Shown piece by piece: positions 25,277 to 33,097 of a stretch of 39,302 nucleotides of DNA. Positions within the stretch are counted from its first letter, which is position 1. Every line of letters starts with the position of its first letter. A model generated the notes under the pieces. It was given only the letters and a program-made list of their open reading frames with translations, was not told the origin of the DNA and did not search any database. The DNA is taken from positions 1 through 39,302 of the forward strand of contig JAAZBG010000052.1 in assembly GCA_012513915.1 (NCBI GenBank), written 5' to 3'. A program made the position numbers and the translations under genes. This DNA is from Fibrobacter sp. GTDB lineage: Bacteria > Fibrobacterota > Chitinivibrionia > Chitinivibrionales > Chitinispirillaceae.

Positions 25277-26572
25277 ATGCCAAAGAAAAAAATTCCAATA
25301 GTCAAATATGGTACACCTTCAGGTAAAAAACTACTTGCAACAATTGACTCAGTGCGTCAAACACGGGATTATTCCGTTACCGAAGTAGTATCCGGAATTC
25401 TTTCTTCCGTTAAAACACAAGGTGACAAAGCGCTATTTGAATTTATCGAGAAGTTTGACAAAGTCAAACTTTCACCGAAATCAATCAAGGTTACCGATAA
25501 GGAATTAAAAACTGCAGCACAAAAAGCTCCAGCTGAACTTAAAGAGGTAATCCGTGAGACTGCAGACCGGATCAGGGTGTATCATACGCAGCAGGTGCAC
25601 AGTGGATTTTCGATAAAGACCAATGAGGGAACACTAAGCCAGATTATTACACCGCTTAACAGAGTTGCATTATACATACCGGGTGGAAAAGCAGTCTATT
25701 CATCAACGGTACTGATGAATGCTATTCCGGCACAAATCGCAGGGGTAAAGGAAATTGTCGCAGTGACCCCTCCCCGTGGTGAACTTGATTCGGGCATTGC
25801 ATTTGCACTTACCCTGCTTGGCATTACGGAGATTTACAAAATGGGTGGGGCGCAAGCTGTCGGGGCTCTTGCGTATGGTACAAAAACAATTAAGCGAGTT
25901 GACAAAATCGTTGGACCGGGCAACAGCTTTGTTGCCACCGCCAAACGTCTTGTTTATGGTACTGTTGATATTGATTCAATTGCTGGTCCAAGCGAAGTTG
26001 TCATTATCGCCGATAAATCCGTGAAACCATCATGGGTAGCGTACGACCTGCTTGCACAGGCAGAACACGGGTCCGGTGATGAACTCGCGATTTGTATCAC
26101 CGAGGATGAGGAATTTGCACAGGAGATTGTCAAGGCGACACTTGAGGAAATCGATATCTCACCATGTAAAGAACGTTTTCTCGCACTTCCGACCAGTGCG
26201 ATCTCGGTGATAGTTTGCGGTTCACGGGATGAATCGATAGCAGTGTCAAATGAGATCGGCCCGGAACATCTTCAGATCATGACAAAAACCTGCAGGTCTG
26301 ATGTAAAGAAAATTACCAATGCGGCAGCAGTATTTCTTGGAAAATATACGCCGGTCGCACTGGGCGATTATTTTATCGGTACAAACCATGTGTTACCAAC
26401 CGGAGGCGGTGCCCGGTTCGCATCACCGCTTGGCGTTGACAGCTTTACAAAGCGTATTTCAGTCGCTGATATTACAGCCGAAGGGCTTGATTACGCAAGT
26501 CCGTTTGTGTCAACGTTTGCACGACATGAGAATTTTATTCACCATGCGCTGAGTGTTGAGAAGCGAGGCTGA
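25277..26572 (+). CDS. hisD: Histidinol dehydrogenase
   Basis: 431 aa, the usual length. It catalyses the last two steps of histidine synthesis, histidinol to histidinal to histidine, with NAD and zinc. Visible: RVALYIPGGKAVYSSTVLMN, IYKMGGAQAVGALAYGT, KIVGPGNSFVATAKRLVYG, DSIAGPSEVVIIAD, LLAQAEHGSGDE (zinc-binding Gln and His), GPEHLQIM (catalytic Glu-His pair) and GTNHVLPTGGGARFASPLGV. AGGATGTG lies just before the ATG. No other his gene is in the window, so the pathway is dispersed here. A stem-loop follows the gene. Confidence 0.97.
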   Translation: MPKKKIPIVKYGTPSGKKLLATIDSVRQTRDYSVTEVVSGILSSVKTQGDKALFEFIEKFDKVKLSPKSIKVTDKELKTAAQKAPAELKEVIRETADRIRVYHTQQVHSGFSIKTNEGTLSQIITPLNRVALYIPGGKAVYSSTVLMNAIPAQIAGVKEIVAVTPPRGELDSGIAFALTLLGITEIYKMGGAQAVGALAYGTKTIKRVDKIVGPGNSFVATAKRLVYGTVDIDSIAGPSEVVIIADKSVKPSWVAYDLLAQAEHGSGDELAICITEDEEFAQEIVKATLEEIDISPCKERFLALPTSAISVIVCGSRDESIAVSNEIGPEHLQIMTKTCRSDVKKITNAAAVFLGKYTPVALGDYFIGTNHVLPTGGGARFASPLGVDSFTKRISVADITAEGLDYASPFVSTFARHENFIHHALSVEKRG

Positions 26573-26593
26573 TTGAGATTTATGCGACATACA

Positions 26594-26628
26594 CAGAGAT
26601 TTGTCAGGCATTACCGGACAGATCTCTG
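26594..26628. terminator. Stem-loop between convergent hisD and toxin genes
   Basis: CAGAGATTTGTC (26594-26605) and GACAGATCTCTG (26617-26628) form a 12-bp stem with one wobble pair around AGGCATTACCG. It sits between the 3' ends of two converging genes and can serve both. No T-run, so efficiency is uncertain. Confidence 0.55.
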
Positions 26629-26682
26629 CTACTGATTACCGTAAGACCTGAAATACCGGATCGTTTATATATCCTCTGAAAA

Positions 26683-27075
26683 TTATATAATCACTTTCAC
26701 ACCATAATCCTTAAACCGTTTATCAGCTGTTACAACAGTAGCATTTTCCTGAATTGCTGTTGCAATGATAAACCTGTCTGCCGGATCATTGTGATACCAG
26801 GGCAGCTTACAGGAACAGATCATCACTTTTGTATCAAGTGGCACCACAATCAGATTGTGATTTTCAATAACCCTTTCGACCCACTCATTTATTTCTATTG
26901 GAAGAACTATACCACCTTTTTCTACTTTTAAGGAAATTTCCCAAATGGAAATCGGAGAAATCATTACTAACTCAGCCGAATCAATTTTAAAAAGTGTATC
27001 CTTTGATATTTCTTTTGCTTCTGATGCCAGCCAGAGAATTGCGCAAGTATCAAGGATAAGACATTTTTCAAACAT
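26683..27075 (-). CDS. PIN-domain toxin, VapC-like
   Basis: 130 aa, a full PIN fold. The acidic residues of the metal site are present: Asp9 in ILDTCAILWL, Glu in ISIWEISLK, Asp in NDPADRFIIATA and Asp in VVTADKRF. Such proteins are endoribonucleases that cut tRNA or rRNA and are held in check by a partner antitoxin. The length and the form ILDT-WL...P.S.WEI fit the PIN subgroup usually paired with Phd-type antitoxins. Its start overlaps the antitoxin's end by 8 bp, the usual coupling. Cognate RNA target unknown. Confidence 0.88.
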   Translation of the reverse strand: MFEKCLILDTCAILWLASEAKEISKDTLFKIDSAELVMISPISIWEISLKVEKGGIVLPIEINEWVERVIENHNLIVVPLDTKVMICSCKLPWYHNDPADRFIIATAIQENATVVTADKRFKDYGVKVII

Positions 27076-27292
27076 TTTCCCATTCTTCCTCTGTTGGCGA
27101 TGTCAAATCACACGTTATCACAATTTTCTTAAGTATGGGGTCTGCAACGATTCTGCTTTTTTTTGCAACTGGACAGATTTCTGCAACAGCTCTTCCATGT
27201 CGCTCTATTATTATATTTTCGCCATTACGTTCAACAAGTGCTATAAGTGATGACAGATTCGTTTTCGCTTCATGAACACTAACTCGTACCAT
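27068..27292 (-). CDS. Phd/YefM-type antitoxin
   Basis: 74 aa: MVRVSVHEAKTNLSSLIALV then ERNGENIIIERHGRAVAEICPV, a standard Phd/YefM DNA-binding domain, followed by a toxin-binding tail (PILKKIVITCDLTSPTEEEW). The ATG at 27292 has GGAGG 4 nt upstream. A longer reading from 27352 would start inside the promoter and is rejected. It should neutralise the PIN toxin and repress its own promoter through the repeats at 27310-27339. Confidence 0.9.
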   Translation of the reverse strand: MVRVSVHEAKTNLSSLIALVERNGENIIIERHGRAVAEICPVAKKSRIVADPILKKIVITCDLTSPTEEEWENV

Positions 27293-27309
27293 ACAACCTC
27301 CAATAAATG

Positions 27310-27352
27310 AGTCCATATAGTTAAATATAGTCCATATGGTTGTATTTTTCAA
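27310..27352 (-). promoter_or_regulatory. Toxin-antitoxin promoter with direct-repeat operator
   Basis: Minus-strand -35 TTGAAA (27347-27352) and -10 TATATT (27324-27329) are 17 bp apart. AGTCCATATAG (27310-27320) and AGTCCATATGG (27329-27339), written on the plus strand, repeat with a 19-bp period. One lies between -35 and -10, the other over the start site, as expected for autorepression by the antitoxin. The second copy contains the palindrome CCATATGG. Confidence 0.65.
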
Positions 27353-27370
27353 ACTTTTTTCCTTCCATTG

Positions 27371-28213
27371 TTACCCTCCCCCTCCAAACCAGCCGAAACT
27401 TACCCCTTTTGACCACCCGAGCTTTTCATTATTTACAAGTGCGATTGATGACAAAAGCGGCTTAAATTCCACCTGCAACCCAAAACTAAACTGCATTGGA
27501 TTATTTGCTATTGCACTCTGAATCGTAATCCGTTTTCCGATTGCAAGTTCATTACCGAGTAACCACCGTACTTTCTTTTCCAAAGCGGGCCTTATTTCAA
27601 GTCTGAAAGCCTGTGCACCAAAGACATTTTCCAGTGTCTGAATTCCAAAACCATACATAACCACTGGCATCACTCCAAATGTTTTTGTCGACTTAAGAGG
27701 AACATTGTACATTTGTGCTCCTATAACAACCCTATTGATTCTTGCCTGAACATTACCGTTAAACATCGCGCTGACATGGTTATCATTATAGCACGTAATA
27801 CCGGTTCGCAACCCTGTAACAGCAATACCAATACTGATCAGATTCAATAATTCATACTCCAGCCCACCGGTACAATACTGTTCATAGTATAGTGAAAGTG
27901 CATTAAACTGATTTGCAGAGAGATATAGTAAGAAATATTTTCTTTTTACAATCGCATCGATACCAACCTGACAAACACTCTCATCACGTAAATTATCCAT
28001 TGCATCATAAAAAGATGTATATGTTGCAGACAAACCCCAAAGGCACCCCTGAGCGGTACGCTTGAGCGTATCCCTGCACAGAAGCATACTATTCTTACCG
28101 GTAACAGTACCAAGTGTCCCCATTGAAAAGCCGGTTTTAAATGGTCCATCAAGAGAATTCGGCCATAACAGCGCTATTAGTACCAGAATGCAAACTGCAC
28201 TTTTTAACGCCAC
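27371..28213 (-). CDS. Secreted protein, probable outer-membrane beta-barrel
   Basis: 280 aa, no family recognised. The hydrophobic N-terminus (ALKSAVCILVLIALLWPNSL) looks like a signal peptide. The rest alternates polar and apolar residues with many aromatic-ended strands (GCLWGLSATYTSFYDA, YFLLYLSANQFNALSLYYEQ, VRWLLGNELAIGKR, QFSFGLQVEFKPL) and ends in GVSFGWFGGGG. This is barrel-like, but the call rests on pattern only. It starts with GTG (AAGGGG 5 nt upstream) and overlaps the end of the lamin-tail gene by 10 bp, so the two are co-translated; the barrel may anchor or export its partner. Confidence 0.7.
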   Translation of the reverse strand: MALKSAVCILVLIALLWPNSLDGPFKTGFSMGTLGTVTGKNSMLLCRDTLKRTAQGCLWGLSATYTSFYDAMDNLRDESVCQVGIDAIVKRKYFLLYLSANQFNALSLYYEQYCTGGLEYELLNLISIGIAVTGLRTGITCYNDNHVSAMFNGNVQARINRVVIGAQMYNVPLKSTKTFGVMPVVMYGFGIQTLENVFGAQAFRLEIRPALEKKVRWLLGNELAIGKRITIQSAIANNPMQFSFGLQVEFKPLLSSIALVNNEKLGWSKGVSFGWFGGGG

Positions 28214-29895
28214 AATAGCCCCTTATTTCTCATCATTGTCTTTTTATTGTTTTGCATGATTTCTGCCACCACATAAAATGGTCCGACCGGGGCTGCACGA
28301 CCATTACCACACAATCCATCCCAGAAAAATTCACTTCCTGTCAGCGTTGAAAACTCTTTAATCCGGACTCCATCAAAACTATAGATCATAAGCGATTCCA
28401 TCGTGCTTCCATCGGTTGGTAAAAGTATTTTTAACAGGTCATTTTTGCCATCATTATTAGGTGTAAACGGGGTCGGACCAATTTCGAGTTTTACTGTTTT
28501 CCCTGATCCTTTACTTTTCAGTATTCCCGGTGTTGGATTCGGGCAGAGTCTCCAGGTGGTGTTTTGTCTGTTTCCTGATAAATCAGGACGTTCAAGTGAT
28601 TCATATCCCCAGCCTTTATAGTTTTTTGCACAATAATGTACCTTATCAACCCGCACCCGTGATGCTGTAAGGATCGTTATGGTATCTTCAGTATTGCTTA
28701 ATGTATGCCAGTGTTCCGGTTGAATCATCCTGCAAAGCAGTGGTATTTGTCTTGATAGCAGTGTACTGTCTTTACATATAACAACAAGTTCACCAGGGCT
28801 GATAACACAGGAACGACTGGTAATTTCCATTGTATCATCAGTAAACCCAACCTTCCAGTTGCGAATATCATAGGAATTCTTTGATGACATATTTACCATT
28901 TCAATCCATTCACTCTCTCCACTCCGGCTCTTCGGATATAGTTCTGTTATGCGGATACACTCATCCTCAGTTTCATACTCTTTACTGTCGATAAGCCAGA
29001 ATGCACTATTGTCAACGTTCAGGGTTATGTCACCCGCATTTTTCCTGGTTGCAAAGGTAATTTCTGCGATACCATCATTGAATACCAATACCCCGTATTC
29101 TGATTGCTCTGTACCAGCATCAATCTTCCATTGTTTTAACAGTTCTGTTTTGTCAGTAGCAGCAATTTTAATCCGGTATTCTTTAAGTGAATCCCCGATT
29201 GCCATTATATGCCACTCTGCAATGATATTACTTTTAAGTAAATCAAACATGCCCGGCGTTATCTTTTTTTCGCATTTTGAAAAAGTTATGGTGTCAAAAA
29301 GAAAATTCACTAGTTCAAGTGAGTATCCCTCCTTGTTGACAGGAACACTTAACCTCAGCTTGGTCTGTGGCAAACTGTTTTCCCTGTACTGATAATCTGC
29401 AGCACAAAACAGTATGGTATCGATACGTGACCTGGTACCCCTGAAAAGCATCACACCATCATCACTCTGAAGTCCATTACCGATATCGGAATCATTGACT
29501 GTAAGAATAAGTGTACCCGGTTCTATCGCAAAAGCACACTGTCCGTTTGCATACACAGCAGCATCATAATCTCTGTCAAGAATCAGCGCGCGTTGTGACG
29601 GTGCCAGACGCATTGATTCCAGGCTGCAGGAATCACACCCTCTCAGCATTCCCGGCCACGGTATCACCGAGTCGACATCACTGCCATCAGTCAACAAAAG
29701 ATTATCAAGCTGTACTGTATCCTGAGATATGTTGGTAATCTCAATAAATTCATGACTGACACCACCGCCAAGCGCATTCTCTGCACCCACCGGATCCCGG
29801 TACAATTCAGAAATTACCAGCGAATACCCCAGACAATCAGTCACCACTGATGTCAGCATAGTGAATAAAACCACCGTAACAAATAAACGCAACAT
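28204..29895 (-). CDS. Secreted lamin-tail-domain protein with FlgD/CHU_C-like C-terminal domain
   Basis: 563 aa from the ATG at 29895 (GGAGG 5 nt upstream; an earlier in-frame start at 29958 lacks support). Signal peptide MLRLFVTVVLFTMLTSVVTD. Two lamin-tail domains: ~25-160 (LVISELYRDPVGAEN, EFIEITNISQDTVQLDNLLL) and ~310-420 (IRITELYPKSRSGESEWIEM, SYDIRNWKVGFTDD). The C-terminal ~85 residues (GPTPFTPNNDGKNDLLKILL, YSFDGVRIKEF, FFWDGLCGNGRAAPVGPFYV) match the FlgD-Ig / gliding-motility C-terminal type found on proteins exported by type IX or related systems. Several Cys pairs suggest disulfides. It is probably a cell-surface adhesin or nuclease-less scaffold; no catalytic domain is seen. 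Confidence 0.8.
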   Translation of the reverse strand: MLRLFVTVVLFTMLTSVVTDCLGYSLVISELYRDPVGAENALGGGVSHEFIEITNISQDTVQLDNLLLTDGSDVDSVIPWPGMLRGCDSCSLESMRLAPSQRALILDRDYDAAVYANGQCAFAIEPGTLILTVNDSDIGNGLQSDDGVMLFRGTRSRIDTILFCAADYQYRENSLPQTKLRLSVPVNKEGYSLELVNFLFDTITFSKCEKKITPGMFDLLKSNIIAEWHIMAIGDSLKEYRIKIAATDKTELLKQWKIDAGTEQSEYGVLVFNDGIAEITFATRKNAGDITLNVDNSAFWLIDSKEYETEDECIRITELYPKSRSGESEWIEMVNMSSKNSYDIRNWKVGFTDDTMEITSRSCVISPGELVVICKDSTLLSRQIPLLCRMIQPEHWHTLSNTEDTITILTASRVRVDKVHYCAKNYKGWGYESLERPDLSGNRQNTTWRLCPNPTPGILKSKGSGKTVKLEIGPTPFTPNNDGKNDLLKILLPTDGSTMESLMIYSFDGVRIKEFSTLTGSEFFWDGLCGNGRAAPVGPFYVVAEIMQNNKKTMMRNKGLLWR

Positions 29896-30075
29896 TGAAT
29901 CCTCCGGAGTTAAGCGAACCTGTAAGCACATCAATTTCCATGCCAGAAAAGAATACACTGGTTAATTATTCCAAAGACTATTATTTTATAAGTTCCATTC
30001 AGGGTCGACCGCCTTAGGTATCGATACTTTGAACCGGTTTTTTACAACAGATCATTTTAATGTAAGGATTGTAAT

Positions 30076-30495
30076 ATGGCGCTTGCGGATGTAATCAAGA
30101 CTGCACTTGACCAGATCAAGTTCATTGCAAACACAGAGACTGTTATTGGCAAACCGATCTCTGCCGGTGATGTAACGTTGATTCCAGTTTCAAAAGTATC
30201 TGTGGGATTTGCGGCCGGAGGTGCAGGAGACAGTGAGAAAAACAGTGGCGGCTCCGGAACCGGTGGTGGAATAAATGTTACACCAATCGCTTTTTTATCG
30301 GTTATTGGTGACAAGATTCATGTACACCCATTGATACCATCGGACCCGCTTCTTGATAAAATACTTTCATCAGCACCGGACCTCGTTTCAAAAGTCTCAA
30401 AATTCCTGAAAAAAGGAAAGGCAGAAAAAGATACTACTGAAAAAGAAGCAACATCAGATACAGCAACATCAGATAATTCGGGAAGTAAAGAATAA
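30076..30495 (+). CDS. GerW-family protein (YtfJ-like)
   Basis: 139 aa. The GerW/YtfJ pattern is clear: IGKPISAGDVTLIPVSKVSV, then GFAAGGAG with a Gly-rich loop (GGSGTGGGINVTPIAFLSVI) and a polar tail. In Bacillus the relative is a spore protein; family members also occur in many bacteria that do not sporulate, where the role is unknown. No signal peptide is present. AAGGA lies 7 nt before the ATG. The stop TAA overlaps the ATG of the beta-helix gene by one base (TAATG), indicating tight coupling and a shared task. Confidence 0.9.
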   Translation: MALADVIKTALDQIKFIANTETVIGKPISAGDVTLIPVSKVSVGFAAGGAGDSEKNSGGSGTGGGINVTPIAFLSVIGDKIHVHPLIPSDPLLDKILSSAPDLVSKVSKFLKKGKAEKDTTEKEATSDTATSDNSGSKE

Positions 30496-31937
30496 TGTTT
30501 GACAAATCCAGTTCGTTTATATTATGGGTTTCACCGGACGCAATCGGTGGAAACGGAACCTTCGACAATCCGTTCTGTGACATTGAGAGTGCGCTGAAAA
30601 AAGCAGAGCCTGGTTCCACCATTGTTTTGCAAAGCGGTAACTATGACGATGACCTGACTATTGAGTTGAGCGGCCGTATTGATAAACCGATACGGATTAC
30701 CTGCGATGATAACGCGACGGTTAAGGTTAATGGCGGATGCTGGTACCTGTATGATTCATCAGATATTATTATTGAAAATATTCACTTCGTACATGCACGT
30801 ACAAGCGCACTCTGCATTACCGGTAACAGTGCGCGCAATACTTTTACGCGATTGTCCTTTACAAACTGCGGACAGGCATCAAAGGAAACCTGTACCGTAT
30901 ACTTTGGTGGTGCCGGTATTGAAAACAACATGATTACAGAGTGTACTTTTACACGTGACATTCAAAACAACTCCAATGTGTCAATCGCAGTTATGGTTTC
31001 AACATCAGGCCATTCCAGTAACAATCCTGTACGTCAGCATATTTTCAAGCGCAATACCATTAACGGATATTCCCATGCATTTATCGCGGGCAGCAGTGAC
31101 AAAGAAGATTCGATTGGCGGACATTTTATTATTGAAAATAGTATCAGTGGTTGTACATCAGATGCGATTATTATAAAGTCAAGCGACAGCGCAGTCGGCA
31201 ACAACCTGATATCCGATTGTCCTGTCTGTGCAGTAAGAATTCGTTCCGGTCAGTCGGTAACCGTTTTTAATAACAGAATTGTCAACTGCGGTACAGGTAT
31301 TTCAGTAAATGGTTCCGGACAGTCAATAAATGGTAACTGTATTATCAATTCATCAAAAGAGGCTATACGTATCTGCGATCGTCAGGACGACCTTACAAGT
31401 GCCGCAGAAAACCTTATCGTCATGTCCAATACATTTATACATACTACCGGTAATTTTTCATCAATTGCTTTTGAACCACATACCAGCTCGGTGATTACCG
31501 GGAATTTATTTCATGGCTATGATATCAATCAGTTTAACCTGTATAAAAGCGACACATCTGTCATAGCGAGCATAGTCAGCAATGCAACCACACAGGATGG
31601 TTTTTCGGGTAATGACTTTACTTCTGTCAATGCTTTGTTTTCATCAGAGAACACCCTTAATTTTGAATCGCCTGTTGAAACAGGCGCGCATGGATGGGTC
31701 GTTGAAGGTGGCATTCCCCCGATAGAAACACTTGAATCACATGAACATCATATAGAGACTGATGATTCAGGAACGTATCAGCCCGATGATGAAACGCTGA
31801 GAAAAGATCATGAAATTATCAATGCGTTTTTCCAGAATGAAAGTGACGACTTCTTTGAGGATTATGATGACGATTTTGTGGATGACAATGAAAACTACTA
31901 TAACGATAAAAGTTTTCATGAACGTGATGACGTTTGA
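30495..31937 (+). CDS. Right-handed beta-helix repeat protein without signal peptide
   Basis: 480 aa. It begins with the DUF1565-like entry motif (ILWVSPDAIGGNGTFDNPFC, IESALKKAEPGSTIVLQSGN), followed by ~12 parallel beta-helix turns rich in N, S, G and I/V (IIIENIHFVHARTSALCITG, RNTINGYSHAFIAGSS, IIENSISGCTSDAIIIKSSD, VFNNRIVNCGTGISVNGSGQ, VITGNLFHGY). The last ~70 residues are very acidic (DDFFEDYDDDFVDDNENYYN) and disordered. Relatives are usually exported polysaccharide lyases or surface proteins, but here the N-terminus MFDKSSSFILWVSP is not a signal. No catalytic residues can be assigned. It is translationally coupled to the GerW-family gene. Confidence 0.82.
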   Translation: MFDKSSSFILWVSPDAIGGNGTFDNPFCDIESALKKAEPGSTIVLQSGNYDDDLTIELSGRIDKPIRITCDDNATVKVNGGCWYLYDSSDIIIENIHFVHARTSALCITGNSARNTFTRLSFTNCGQASKETCTVYFGGAGIENNMITECTFTRDIQNNSNVSIAVMVSTSGHSSNNPVRQHIFKRNTINGYSHAFIAGSSDKEDSIGGHFIIENSISGCTSDAIIIKSSDSAVGNNLISDCPVCAVRIRSGQSVTVFNNRIVNCGTGISVNGSGQSINGNCIINSSKEAIRICDRQDDLTSAAENLIVMSNTFIHTTGNFSSIAFEPHTSSVITGNLFHGYDINQFNLYKSDTSVIASIVSNATTQDGFSGNDFTSVNALFSSENTLNFESPVETGAHGWVVEGGIPPIETLESHEHHIETDDSGTYQPDDETLRKDHEIINAFFQNESDDFFEDYDDDFVDDNENYYNDKSFHERDDV

Positions 31938-31957
31938 TCGTAGACAATTTAAACAAA

Positions 31958-32764
31958 TCACAGTTCAAAGAAATCGGTGCGGTGATGTCGTGTGGCAACA
32001 TTTAATGGTATTGTTACGCCCTCTTTATCGAGAATTTCACTGATTTTTTCAATAGCAATCTCCGGCGAATTATGATCCTGACTTAAATGGCACAGCACGA
32101 CTGATAGCGGCATTGTCTCAGATGTATCAAAAACCCGCAGGAGTGCTGTTGCTGTCTGTTCGTTTGACAGGTGGCCGTAGATTCCTGCGACTCTTTTTTT
32201 GTGAATATATGGTCGTCTGGGGTTATCCCACAATAACTTAAGATCATGATTTGCTTCAAGAAAAACTATTGATGCATTATTAAATTTCGGAGCAAGTGAG
32301 TCGGGAAAATAGCCGAGATCCGCTGCATACGCAAATGATTTCCCCTGTTCATCAAGGATAGAAAAACCATTGGTGATTTTAGGGGCATCATGTGATACTT
32401 CAAATGGCGTAATCTGTACTTTCTGATCAATTTCAAAAGGAGTATCACCGAACTTAACCAGTCGTATCCGGGACATCAGTTTCGATCCGACAATATTGCC
32501 AAGTACCTCAGCGTTGACCTCATGTATATAGACCGTAATGTTGCACTTCTCGCAGACCTTAAGTGCGGAATAGTTGACATGATCAGAGTGAGTATGCGTT
32601 ATCAGAAGCGCATTCAGATTTTCAGGCTCCAGGTCAATCTCCTTAAGTACCTCCCGCAGTCTGCGTTGACTCATCCCGCCGGCATCAAGAAGCATCCTGA
32701 GTCCATTATGTTCGATGAAAGTACAGTTTCCACTCGAGCCGCTTCGCAAAACGCAGATTTTCAC
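31958..32764 (-). CDS. Metallo-beta-lactamase-fold hydrolase, WalJ/YycJ-like
   Basis: 268 aa. RSGSSGNCTFIEHNGLRMLLD at the start is typical of YycJ/WalJ exonuclease-type proteins. The metal site motifs are THTHSDHV (HxHxDH), VSHDAP, AADLGYFPD (Asp), LEANHD and the final HLSQDHNSPE. These bind two metal ions, usually zinc or manganese. Relatives act as 5'-3' DNA exonucleases or are linked to cell-wall signalling; the precise substrate here is unknown. It starts with GTG, with AGGGTGA 4 nt upstream. Divergent from the S1 gene, with its 3' end close to the convergent beta-helix gene. Confidence 0.88.
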   Translation of the reverse strand: MKICVLRSGSSGNCTFIEHNGLRMLLDAGGMSQRRLREVLKEIDLEPENLNALLITHTHSDHVNYSALKVCEKCNITVYIHEVNAEVLGNIVGSKLMSRIRLVKFGDTPFEIDQKVQITPFEVSHDAPKITNGFSILDEQGKSFAYAADLGYFPDSLAPKFNNASIVFLEANHDLKLLWDNPRRPYIHKKRVAGIYGHLSNEQTATALLRVFDTSETMPLSVVLCHLSQDHNSPEIAIEKISEILDKEGVTIPLNVATRHHRTDFFEL

Positions 32765-33097
32765 TAAATCACCCTGAATTGTTAAATTTATACCTGATTA
32801 ATAATAATTTATATTAAAAACCGTTAATGGTACGTATGTATGCTAAACAATCATCTCCGATTAAGATAATTTACACTGGCCCGGGCTGCAAACGTAATTA
32901 CATATTCAGGAAATAATTATCTGTTTTAACGACTGTAATGAATATCTTAATCACATAAGCCCGTCCCAAATTGTATTTTGTTCAGTTCGCTGAACACAAG
33001 GATGCATGTAGTGTGTTCCCTGTTACAGAAATTTGAAAATTACCTGTCCTGGTGATATTTTCGTTAGTATTTGTACGTTTTAAGGAGACTTTAAGGT
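32765..33097. other. Regulatory region between walJ-like and S1 genes
   Basis: 333 bp without a coding frame. It holds a 7-bp perfect hairpin TGTTCAG-TTCG-CTGAACA (32979-32996) and, nearer the S1 gene, a good promoter (33033-33061). The rest is AT-rich with nothing else I can support. Confidence 0.55.
33033..33061 (+). promoter_or_regulatory. Promoter of the S1 gene
   Basis: TTGAAA (33033) and TATTTT (33056) with a 17-bp spacer, placing the start near 33068, about 30 nt before the ATG. The leader holds AAGGAG and a second AAGG close to the ATG. Confidence 0.5.
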
